Assembly (NCBI RefSeq): GCF_002222615.2
Contig: NZ_CP022412.2
Coordinates: 4,092,001 to 4,156,000, forward strand
DNA length: 64,000 nucleotides
Direction: 5' to 3'
DNA from: Bacteroides caccae
GTDB taxonomy: Bacteria > Bacteroidota > Bacteroidia > Bacteroidales > Bacteroidaceae
The position numbers and the translations under genes were made by a program. Below, piece by piece: positions 1 through 7,575 of the stretch. How positions within the stretch are numbered: position 1 is the stretch's first letter; each line of letters starts with the position of its first letter. The notes under the pieces were generated by a model, which saw only the letters and a program-made list of their open reading frames with translations, searched no databases and was not told the DNA's origin.

Positions 1-1
1 A

Positions 2-2284
2 TTCTACGGTTTGGGTGCTGACGGTACGGTAGGTGCCAACAAGAACTCTGTTAAGATTATCGGTGACAACACCGACAAACACTGTCAAGCTTACTTCTCT
101 TATGACTCCAAGAAGTCAGGTGGGTTCACTTGTTCTCACTTGCGTTTCGGTGATACTCCTATCCGTTCTACTTACTTGGTAAACACTCCGAACTTCGTTG
201 CTTGTCACGTTCAGGCTTACCTGCACATGTACGACGTAACACGTGGTTTGCGTAAGAACGGTTCTTTCTTGCTGAACACTATTTGGGAAGGTGATGAACT
301 GGCTAAGAACTTGCCGAACAAGGTTAAGAAGTATTTCGCACAGAACAACATTTCTGTATATTATATCAACGCAACTCAGATTGCACTGGAAATTGGTTTG
401 GGCAACCGTACCAACACTATCCTCCAATCCGCATTCTTCCGTATCACAGGTGTAATCCCTGTAGAACAAGCTGTTGAGCAGATGAAAAAATTCATCGTTA
501 AGTCTTACGGCAAGAAGGGTGAAGACGTTGTCAACAAGAACTATGCTGCCGTTGACCGTGGTGGTGAATACAAACAGCTGACTGTTGACCCTGCATGGGC
601 TAACTTGCCGGATGATGCAAAAGTTGAAAACAACGACCCTGCATTCATCAATGAAGTAGTTCGTCCGATCAATGCACAAGACGGTGATTTGCTGCCGGTA
701 TCTGCATTCAAGGGTATCGAAGACGGTACTTGGTATCAAGGTACTGCTAAATACGAAAAACGTGGTGTTGCTGCATTTGTTCCCGAATGGAATCCTGAAA
801 ACTGTATCCAATGTAACAAGTGTGCATACGTTTGTCCTCACGCTTCTATCCGTCCGTTCGTTCTCGATGCAGAAGAACAGAAGGGTGCTCAGTTCGAACA
901 ACTGAAAGCAGTAGGTAAAGTATTCGACGGTATGACATTCCGTATCCAAGTTGATGTTCTCGACTGTCTGGGTTGCGGAAACTGTGCTGACATCTGTCCG
1001 GGTAATCCGAAGAAGGGTGGCAAAGCATTGACCATGAAACATCTTGAAAGCCAATTGGCTGAAGCTGCTAATTGGGAATACTGCGCTAATAACGTGAAGA
1101 CTAAACAACACTTGGTTGACATCAAGTCTAACGTGAAGAACTCTCAGTTCGCTACTCCGTTGTTCGAGTTCTCAGGTGCTTGCTCCGGTTGTGGTGAAAC
1201 TCCGTACGTGAAGCTGATTTCTCAGTTGTTCGGTGACCGCGAAATGGTTGCTAACGCTACCGGATGTTCTTCTATCTACTCCGGTTCTGTTCCTTCTACT
1301 CCTTATACTAAGAACGAAAACGGTCACGGTCCTGCTTGGGCTAACTCACTGTTCGAAGACTTCTGCGAATTCGGTCTGGGTATGGAACTGGCTAACGAAA
1401 AGATGCGTGCACGTATCGTGAAGGTTATGAACGAAGCAATTGCTGCCGACTGCACTCCTGCTGACGTGAAAGAACTGTTCGCTGAATGGATCAACAATAT
1501 GCTGGATGCTGACAAGACGAAAGAATTGGCAGCTAAGATTATCCCGGTTGTCGAAGCTAACAAAGATAAATGTAATCACTGCAAACAAATCGCTGAACTG
1601 CAACAATATCTTGTTAAACGCAGCCAGTGGATTATCGGTGGTGACGGTGCTTCTTACGATATCGGTTACGGTGGTCTTGACCATGTAATCGCATCAGGTA
1701 AGGATGTTAACATCCTCGTTCTGGATACTGAGGTTTACTCTAACACAGGTGGTCAGTCTTCTAAGGCTACTCCGGTGGGTGCTATCGCTAAGTTTGCTGC
1801 TGCTGGTAAGCGCGTTCGTAAGAAAGACCTTGGTCTGATGGCTACTACTTACGGTTACGTATATGTTGCTCAGATTGCTATGGGTGCTGACCAGGCTCAA
1901 ACTCTGAAAGCTATCCGCGAAGCAGAAGCATATCCCGGACCATCTTTGATTATCGCTTACGCTCCGTGTATCAACCACGGTCTGAAAGCCGGTATGGGTA
2001 AGAGCCAGGAAGAAGAAGAAAAGGCTGTTAAGTGCGGTTACTGGCACTTGTGGCGTTACAACCCGGCTTTGGAAGCAGAAGGTAAGAATCCGTTCCAGTT
2101 GGATAGCAAAGAACCGAACTGGGAAGATTTCCAAGGTTTCTTGAAGGGTGAAGTTCGTTACGCTTCTGTAATGAAACAATATCCTACTGAAGCTGAAGAA
2201 CTGTTCAAAGCTGCTGAAGAAAACGCTAAATGGCGTTACAACAGCTACAAACGTCTGGCTAGAGAAAACTGGGGTGCTGAATAA
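2..2284 (+). CDS. nifJ: Pyruvate:ferredoxin (flavodoxin) oxidoreductase, C-terminal two thirds (5' end outside window)
   Basis: Oxidatively decarboxylates pyruvate to acetyl-CoA and CO2 and passes electrons to ferredoxin or flavodoxin in the cytoplasm; it is a core enzyme of anaerobic fermentation. About 760 residues are visible of a family usually near 1180, so the N-terminal pyruvate-binding part lies upstream. The frame is open from base 2 and reads FYGLGADGTVGANK. Two ferredoxin-type 4Fe-4S motifs are clear: CIQCNKCAYVCP and CLGCGNCADICP. The third-cluster region CSGCGETPY follows, then the thiamine-diphosphate fold with GDGASYDIGYGGLDH and NTGGQSS. The gene is uninterrupted to its TAA and is followed by a strong hairpin terminator. 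The family assignment is secure. Confidence 0.97.
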   Translation, partial: FYGLGADGTVGANKNSVKIIGDNTDKHCQAYFSYDSKKSGGFTCSHLRFGDTPIRSTYLVNTPNFVACHVQAYLHMYDVTRGLRKNGSFLLNTIWEGDELAKNLPNKVKKYFAQNNISVYYINATQIALEIGLGNRTNTILQSAFFRITGVIPVEQAVEQMKKFIVKSYGKKGEDVVNKNYAAVDRGGEYKQLTVDPAWANLPDDAKVENNDPAFINEVVRPINAQDGDLLPVSAFKGIEDGTWYQGTAKYEKRGVAAFVPEWNPENCIQCNKCAYVCPHASIRPFVLDAEEQKGAQFEQLKAVGKVFDGMTFRIQVDVLDCLGCGNCADICPGNPKKGGKALTMKHLESQLAEAANWEYCANNVKTKQHLVDIKSNVKNSQFATPLFEFSGACSGCGETPYVKLISQLFGDREMVANATGCSSIYSGSVPSTPYTKNENGHGPAWANSLFEDFCEFGLGMELANEKMRARIVKVMNEAIAADCTPADVKELFAEWINNMLDADKTKELAAKIIPVVEANKDKCNHCKQIAELQQYLVKRSQWIIGGDGASYDIGYGGLDHVIASGKDVNILVLDTEVYSNTGGQSSKATPVGAIAKFAAAGKRVRKKDLGLMATTYGYVYVAQIAMGADQAQTLKAIREAEAYPGPSLIIAYAPCINHGLKAGMGKSQEEEEKAVKCGYWHLWRYNPALEAEGKNPFQLDSKEPNWEDFQGFLKGEVRYASVMKQYPTEAEELFKAAEENAKWRYNSYKRLARENWGAE

Positions 2285-2310
2285 TTAATCACACTCTGAT
2301 ACATATAAAA

Positions 2311-2346
2311 ATGGGAGCCTGCTCAATGCACGGCTCCCATTTTTAT
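2311..2346 (+). terminator. Intrinsic terminator after the pyruvate:ferredoxin oxidoreductase gene
   Basis: Perfect 9-bp arms ATGGGAGCC / GGCTCCCAT with a 12-nt loop, preceded by A's and followed by a T-rich run. It lies 27 bp after the stop codon and between convergent genes, so it may work in both directions. Confidence 0.9.
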
Positions 2347-2403
2347 TTAAACCGGCTCTGAATAGAAATCAGTACCGACCTTATTTGGTTTATTGAATTC
2401 TTC

Positions 2404-3270
2404 TTATTTATTCTTTGATTTCGGAATCCAACTGTCGACCAATTCACGATGTTCTTTTCTCCACTTACGCGCTATTTCTTCTTCGTTCATGCGGGCGTCT
2501 TTCATAGCTGTCATAAAAGAACTAAGTTCTTCCGTCGTCAATTTGATATTTGCAAAGAATTCAGCAGCAAACGGGTCTTTCTCACTGAATCCTTTCCAAG
2601 CAACAGCATGTATCTCTTCAAGGTCACCATATACTTTCTTCGGATCATTCAGAAATTTCAAATCAAACTGGTCAAACATCCAATGTGGTGTCCAGCCTGT
2701 AATAACAATCCATTCTCCTTTATCCATTGCTTTCTTCAGAGACGCCAGCATAGTTGAGCTACTTGAAGTCATAAGAGTGTATCCGTCAAGTCCGTAAGCA
2801 GAGATCGCCTTATCTGTGGTTTTCATAATTCCTGCACCGGCATCGATTCCTACTATTTCAGAAGAAAAACGGTCTTTATTGGCTGCCAGTTCGTCTATGG
2901 AATTAATGGTAACATATTGTGGTACGACCAGTCCGACACGTGCTTCTCCATAAACCTCACCCAAGAATTCAAGGCTATCTCCGTATTGGTTCAAGTAATC
3001 TTTCATCGTTATCGGCAACCAAGCATCCAAAAAGACATCTGATTTCTTTCCTGACATAGATACGAAAATCGGAGCAAGGTCTGCGTTTTGCAATTCGACT
3101 TCGTAACCTTGTTCTTCCAGTACCACCTTAGCCAAGTGACTCATGGCAATACCTTCCAACCAATTGGCATAAGCTATTTTCACTTTCTTTTTATCTACGT
3201 CCGAATTCGTACAGGAAACCAGTAAAAGCAGGGCGGACAATACTATTCCTACTAATTTATATATTCTCAT
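2404..3270 (-). CDS. opuAC: Glycine betaine/proline-type ABC transporter, substrate-binding lipoprotein
   Basis: Periplasmic, lipid-anchored binding protein of an OpuA/ProU-type osmoprotectant importer. The 288-residue product has a lipoprotein signal peptide ending LLLVSC (lipobox Cys near residue 20). Features typical of OpuAC/ProX include the early YANWLEGIAMSHL, the DAWLP segment and the aromatic GWTPHWMFD segment, where Trp residues form the quaternary-ammonium box. It is the last gene of a three-gene operon and lies 18 bp after the permease gene. The exact ligand (betaine, choline or proline betaine) cannot be read from the sequence. Confidence 0.93.
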   Translation of the reverse strand: MRIYKLVGIVLSALLLLVSCTNSDVDKKKVKIAYANWLEGIAMSHLAKVVLEEQGYEVELQNADLAPIFVSMSGKKSDVFLDAWLPITMKDYLNQYGDSLEFLGEVYGEARVGLVVPQYVTINSIDELAANKDRFSSEIVGIDAGAGIMKTTDKAISAYGLDGYTLMTSSSSTMLASLKKAMDKGEWIVITGWTPHWMFDQFDLKFLNDPKKVYGDLEEIHAVAWKGFSEKDPFAAEFFANIKLTTEELSSFMTAMKDARMNEEEIARKWRKEHRELVDSWIPKSKNK

Positions 3271-3288
3271 TTTCGTTCCTTTCTGTTT

Positions 3289-4116
3289 TTAGTCTTTCTT
3301 GTTTTTTCGTCCTGCCATACCTTGGGTAATACGGTCTAAGATGATAGCTAAGATAACCACCGCTATACCACCTTCAAATCCCAAACCGATTTTCATTTGG
3401 GTAATACCTTTCAAGACGATTTCCCCTAAACCACCGGCAGCAATCATGGCAGCGATTACGACCATGGAAAGTGACATCATTATCGTTTGATTTACTCCGG
3501 TCAAAATAGTAGGTAATGCCAGAGGAAGCTGTACTTTATAAAGTAGCTGCCAGCGGGTAGCCCCGAATGACCGGGAAGCTTCCACTACATTTTTAGGGAC
3601 TTGCCGGATTCCCAGTCCGGTAAGACGAACTACGGGCGGCATGGCGAAAATGATAGTCGCAAACACTCCCGGAACTGCTCCCAAGCCGAAGAAAAGGACA
3701 GCGGGAATCAGGTAGACAAAAGCAGGCATAGTCTGCATCAGATCGAGAACGGGACGAAGTATTTTATCTGCACGCGGACTGTTCGCCGTCCATATCCCTA
3801 AAGGCACGCCGACAACCAGAGCCAAGCAAGTAGACGACAAAACGAGAGCAAGCGTTTGCATAGTTGCTTCCCAAAATCCCATTCCATAGATAAGCAACAA
3901 GCCTAATACGGTAAAGATAGCCGTTCCACGCCCGGCCTTCATCCATGCTGCGACAGCAAGCGCCAGGATAGTTATATAAAAAGGTATTCCGAAAAGTACA
4001 TGTTGAAATCCTATAATGAAACTACCGATGCCTGAATTCACGGCATCAAAAAAAGTAGAAAAATGCACCATCATCCAATTAATGGCACTCTCTATATATT
4101 GTCCTATATTGATCAT
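3289..4116 (-). CDS. opuAB: Glycine betaine/proline-type ABC transporter, permease
   Basis: Integral inner-membrane subunit of the OpuA/ProU-type importer, 275 residues. It has several hydrophobic segments (for example around residues 37-60, 64-82 and 90-110). The BPD_transp_1 coupling loop is present as EASRSFGATRWQLLYKVQLP, the EAA motif that docks on the ATPase. Its ATG overlaps the TGA of the upstream ATPase gene in an ATGA arrangement (4113-4116), so translation is probably coupled. ProW homologues are often longer; this is the compact OpuAB form. Confidence 0.94.
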   Translation of the reverse strand: MINIGQYIESAINWMMVHFSTFFDAVNSGIGSFIIGFQHVLFGIPFYITILALAVAAWMKAGRGTAIFTVLGLLLIYGMGFWEATMQTLALVLSSTCLALVVGVPLGIWTANSPRADKILRPVLDLMQTMPAFVYLIPAVLFFGLGAVPGVFATIIFAMPPVVRLTGLGIRQVPKNVVEASRSFGATRWQLLYKVQLPLALPTILTGVNQTIMMSLSMVVIAAMIAAGGLGEIVLKGITQMKIGLGFEGGIAVVILAIILDRITQGMAGRKNKKD

Positions 4117-5339
4117 AAGTCTATTGCGTTTTGAATTATTTCGTTTATTTCTTCTTTATCTTTCCCCGTTACTTCGATGATTAAGGATGATAACGGAATA
4201 GTGCCCAGGAACTCACGGGTTTCGTCAATTACCCAAACGGGTGAATTGCTCTTTGTCATCAGGGGGAGAATATCTTCCAGTACCGTATCACACAATACGG
4301 AATGGACTTCCGTACGCACAACCGTTTCGATAGATTTTTCCTGTTTGTTACGCAGTTTCAACAGGTCGTTCAAGCGTACTTCACCTACCAGTTTATCGTC
4401 GGCATCTATGACGGGAAGTACTGTTATATTCTTCGCACGCATTTTACGAATCAAGACTTCGGGACCTTCTTTTTTCAGACGGGCTACCAATGGTTTGTCA
4501 ATCATCAAAGATGAAGCGGTGATAATTTTACTCCTGTCAACGTTTTCTACAAAGCGGGCTACATAATCGTTGGCCGGTTCGGTCAGAATCTCTTCCGAAG
4601 TTCCTATTTGTACTACTTCTCCATCTTTCATGATAGCAATACGGTCGCCCAGTTTAATCGCTTCACTCAGGTCGTGGGTGATAAAGACAATAGTCTTTTT
4701 CATCTTTGATTGCAAGGCGAGAAGTTCATCCTGCATCTGTACACGAATCAAGGGGTCGAGAGCAGAGAAAGCCTCATCCATTAAAAGAACTTCGGGATTA
4801 TTGGCTAAGGCACGAGCCAGTCCGACACGTTGCTGCATCCCGCCGGAAAGTTCGCCTACCATTTGGTTCTCGTAGCCTTTCAATCCAACGAGTTTCATAC
4901 TTTCCATGGCTTTCTTTTCTCGCTCCTCTTTCTTCACTCCTTGAAGTTCGAGACCGAACGCTATATTATGTAATACAGAACGGTGGGGTAACAGACCAAA
5001 GTTTTGAAATACCATTGCCAGTTCTTTACGCCGGACTTGCAACAATTCTTTTTCAGACACCTTGGATATATCTATTCCATTCACAAGTACTTGTCCCGAA
5101 ATGGGACGTATCAGACGATTAATACAACGCAGTAATGTCGATTTCCCACTGCCGGAGAGCCCCATTATCACAAAAAATTCTCCTTCGTTAATTGAAATAT
5201 TAGCATTTTTCACTCCTACTGTACACCCGGTATCTTTTAGGATCTCCGATTTACTTTTATCTTCTTTCAGCATCTTGAGAGCTTTCTGTTTCTCATTACC
5301 GAAAATGAGATATAAATCCTTTATTTCTATTTTGCTCAT
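4113..5339 (-). CDS. opuAA: Glycine betaine/proline-type ABC transporter, ATP-binding protein with CBS domains
   Basis: Cytoplasmic ATPase that powers the betaine importer, 408 residues. Walker A is GLSGSGKSTLL, the signature is LSGGMQQRVGLARAL and Walker B is VLLMDEAFSALDP, followed by the H-loop in FITHDLSEA. After about residue 275 there are two CBS modules, which in the OpuA family sense ionic strength or cyclic dinucleotides; the ligand here is unknown. It is the first gene of the operon. A Bacteroides-type promoter lies about 265 bp upstream, giving an unusually long leader. Confidence 0.95.
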   Translation of the reverse strand: MSKIEIKDLYLIFGNEKQKALKMLKEDKSKSEILKDTGCTVGVKNANISINEGEFFVIMGLSGSGKSTLLRCINRLIRPISGQVLVNGIDISKVSEKELLQVRRKELAMVFQNFGLLPHRSVLHNIAFGLELQGVKKEEREKKAMESMKLVGLKGYENQMVGELSGGMQQRVGLARALANNPEVLLMDEAFSALDPLIRVQMQDELLALQSKMKKTIVFITHDLSEAIKLGDRIAIMKDGEVVQIGTSEEILTEPANDYVARFVENVDRSKIITASSLMIDKPLVARLKKEGPEVLIRKMRAKNITVLPVIDADDKLVGEVRLNDLLKLRNKQEKSIETVVRTEVHSVLCDTVLEDILPLMTKSNSPVWVIDETREFLGTIPLSSLIIEVTGKDKEEINEIIQNAIDL

Positions 5340-5603
5340 ATAATAATATATTGGTTTAGATTATAATATTTGTTTTGTTTTCAACTGTCGCGCCTACCAT
5401 TCTCACCAATGATAAACAAGTTGAAAGTTCGCTTGGTTCGGCCACATTACATGATAACATGGCAACCTTATGAGTTTTAAATGATTAAAAAACAGACTGA
5501 GTAGTTTAAAAGGAATAGAATTTGGTAAGATTATCCTCTCAATGAACAGTAAAAACAGTATTTTTATATATGAATGACAGCCTGTTTTTGCATATTATTT
5601 CGA
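5340..5603 (-). promoter_or_regulatory. Long 5' leader of the betaine transporter operon
   Basis: About 260 bp separates the predicted promoter from the opuAA start, and there is no open frame of note. Positions 5441-5463 hold a small inverted repeat (GCCA...TGGC flanking CATTACATGATAACA). I compared it mentally with common riboswitch signatures and recognised none. It could be a cis-regulatory leader or simply a long untranslated region. Confidence 0.3.
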
Positions 5604-5635
5604 CAAAGATAGGCAAAATAGATTAAAGATACAAA
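5604..5635 (-). promoter_or_regulatory. Predicted Bacteroides sigma-ABfr-type promoter for opuA operon
   Basis: Read on the minus strand: TTTG (5632-5635), a 20-bp spacer, then TATCTTTG (5604-5611). This matches the Bacteroides consensus TTTG-N19-21-TAnnTTTG exactly. It sits immediately after the stop of the neighbouring alkyltransferase-type gene. Confidence 0.7.
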
Positions 5636-5637
5636 TT

Positions 5638-5976
5638 TTATTCAGAAACGGAGTAATTCCAAAGGTGCTTTTTCAGGTCTACACACCCATTTTGTTTGAA
5701 AGAAACTCCCTCTTCCAATAGGATTTGTTTTTGTTCTTCCCAACCGGGAACAAGACGTCCTGATGCATTGACTACTCTATGGCAAGGAGTGGAAACATTA
5801 TCCGGCACTTGCTTCAAAGCACGTCCTACCATACGGGAACATTGAGGCATCCCCAGTAACGCAGCAATACTTCCATAGGTGGAAACTTTACCCAACGGAA
5901 TCTCACACACCACCTGATACACTTCCCGGCAGAAGGTTTCAGACAGACTCGCTTTATCTACTTTATAATCTTTCAT
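5638..5976 (-). CDS. MGMT-family methylated-DNA-cysteine S-methyltransferase, short form
   Basis: Predicted alkylated-DNA repair protein: it would move O6-alkyl groups from guanine to its own cysteine. At 112 residues it contains only the C-terminal DNA-binding/active-site domain and lacks the N-terminal ribonuclease-H-like domain of Ada/Ogt. The active-site motif is PCHRVV with Cys65, so the acceptor Cys is present. This separates it from alkyltransferase-like (ATL) proteins of similar size, which usually carry Trp there. The helix-turn-helix Arg finger region CSRMVGRAL is also visible. Its promoter matches consensus. Whether it repairs DNA itself or only flags lesions cannot be told from sequence. 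Confidence 0.85.
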   Translation of the reverse strand: MKDYKVDKASLSETFCREVYQVVCEIPLGKVSTYGSIAALLGMPQCSRMVGRALKQVPDNVSTPCHRVVNASGRLVPGWEEQKQILLEEGVSFKQNGCVDLKKHLWNYSVSE

Positions 5977-6004
5977 TGCCCAGGTTTCTACTGATTTCGT
6001 TCCC

Positions 6005-6036
6005 CAAAGCTAGATAAAAAGAAAAGAATTTGCAAA
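6005..6036 (-). promoter_or_regulatory. Predicted promoter for the MGMT-family gene
   Basis: Minus strand TTTG (6033-6036), 20-bp spacer, TAGCTTTG (6005-6012): full match to the Bacteroides promoter consensus, about 29 bp from the start codon. The -33 element is part of a TTTGCAAA palindrome (6029-6036) that could also serve the divergent LruC gene. Confidence 0.65.
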
Positions 6037-6148
6037 TAATTAGTTTGCATCATACAATATTTGCAACTTTTCTTGCTTTATCTACAAATTATTACGAAAT
6101 TTGCCACGGTAAAACAATAAAGTTACTAACAAAGCAAACTACTCTGTT

Positions 6149-7477
6149 ATGAAAAAGAAAAATATCCTATTTGCAACCTGTTTATTGGGAGCATTCGCTT
6201 TCAGTTCCTGCGAGAAGAATCTCTATGATGAAAGTAAGCAATCTGAGAAAGAAATCAAAATGACCGATCTCAACATTCCGGAAGACTTTCAGTGGAATTT
6301 AACTCAAGTCACTAAAGGAACGACTATTGCCAACACACAGACTAAAGTTTCATTATTTCTAGATGAAAAATGTAGTAAAGATGAAAAAGTAGCAACTATC
6401 CCGGTATATAATAAGGCTATTAATTTACCTTTAAGTCTTCCGACTTACGTAAAAACTATATATGCCCAATACCAAAGTAAAAGCGGTAAAATGATTACTA
6501 AATCTGTAGCCGTAAATGCTAATGGTAGCTACACACTTAATATCCCTGATGCCATTGAAGCTATTCCGACTCGTGCTATCACACGCGATAACAATAAAAA
6601 AGATGATGATTATAATATAGAAGATGATATAAAATATGATAAAGAGCGAGGAGTCGTTTATCATCCTAAAAAAGGTTGGGGAACAATTATGTTTGAAGAC
6701 CAATTTCCTTCACTCGGTGATTATGATTTCAATGATTTTGTAGCAAATTATCAAGTACTATTTGAAGTAAGCAAAGCAAAAGAAAAAGATGAATACGAAA
6801 GTAAGTACATAGTGATAGGTCTATGTTTAAAAGCCGTCGGAGGCGTATTCCCCTATAATCCTTATTTGAGGCTCAAAAAAATAAAAAACAAAAACATCGA
6901 AAGCGTTATGATGAGTCATTATAAAACAGGAGAAGAAATTGAAGTTAACCTAATTGACAATAAGAATCCAAAAGGTAATCTCATCATTGATTGCACTCCT
7001 TTAGTTCAAAACTTAGATAGACGTGGAAGTAAATACTTCAATACAGAGAGGAATGCTTTAGTAACCAAGGAGGAAGATCTGCCTGAAATTATTATTGAAA
7101 TTAAACTCAAAGAACCAAAAGAAATAGATGATATATTAGAAGACGACGAGTTTGATTTATATCTAAAACGTAATGATAACGGAACGGAAATACACATGAA
7201 CGGTATTGAACCAATAGCTTACCAATACCCATTCAATGACAAAAATTTATATCCGATATATGAAGAAGGAGAGGAAGAAGACGATAACTACTATTATAGT
7301 AACGAACGTCTGATCTGGGGATTAAGAGTACCGGGAAATGTAGCACACACCATTGAAAAAGGTGATTTCCTGAAAGCCTATAAAGGTTTTGCCAAATGGG
7401 CACAAAGTGGTGGCAAGAATGAACAGAACTGGTATAACCAAGGAAATGCTGACGACAATCTATTGATTCATTACTAA
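6149..7477 (+). CDS. LruC domain-containing lipoprotein
   Basis: Predicted cell-envelope lipoprotein of 442 residues. The signal peptide ends FAFSSC with the lipobox Cys near residue 20. The central GWGTIMFEDQFPSLGDYDFN followed by DFVANYQV is the hallmark of the LruC/DUF4842 domain, named from a Leptospira lipoprotein; its function is unknown. The protein is rich in Lys and Asp/Glu, including a run DDDYNIEDDIKYD. It is a monocistronic gene divergent from the MGMT gene and ends before a very long bidirectional hairpin. Local AT content is a little higher than in the neighbours. Confidence 0.85.
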   Translation: MKKKNILFATCLLGAFAFSSCEKNLYDESKQSEKEIKMTDLNIPEDFQWNLTQVTKGTTIANTQTKVSLFLDEKCSKDEKVATIPVYNKAINLPLSLPTYVKTIYAQYQSKSGKMITKSVAVNANGSYTLNIPDAIEAIPTRAITRDNNKKDDDYNIEDDIKYDKERGVVYHPKKGWGTIMFEDQFPSLGDYDFNDFVANYQVLFEVSKAKEKDEYESKYIVIGLCLKAVGGVFPYNPYLRLKKIKNKNIESVMMSHYKTGEEIEVNLIDNKNPKGNLIIDCTPLVQNLDRRGSKYFNTERNALVTKEEDLPEIIIEIKLKEPKEIDDILEDDEFDLYLKRNDNGTEIHMNGIEPIAYQYPFNDKNLYPIYEEGEEEDDNYYYSNERLIWGLRVPGNVAHTIEKGDFLKAYKGFAKWAQSGGKNEQNWYNQGNADDNLLIHY

Positions 7478-7490
7478 CTCATACAAATAA

Positions 7491-7545
7491 GAAAGTCCGC
7501 CTCCCAATAATGGGTAAGTTTACCATTATTGGGAGGCGGACTTTC
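7491..7545. terminator. Very long bidirectional terminator hairpin between convergent genes
   Basis: Perfect 23-bp inverted repeat: arms 7491-7513 and 7523-7545, beginning GAAAGTCCGCCTCCC and ending GGGAGGCGGACTTTC, with a 9-nt loop that can pair further. A- and T-rich flanks lie on both sides. It separates the LruC gene from the HTCS gene. Confidence 0.92.
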
Positions 7546-7575
7546 TTATTATATTTCGACGTAAACTATCTTGTT

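Noticed and set aside
5340..5603. Known riboswitch in the opuA leader
   Set aside because: I could not match any conserved riboswitch core by eye, so only an unclassified leader is reported.
5638..5976. Alkyltransferase-like (ATL) protein without repair activity
   Set aside because: The motif is PCHRVV with the acceptor Cys present; ATL proteins typically have Trp at that position.
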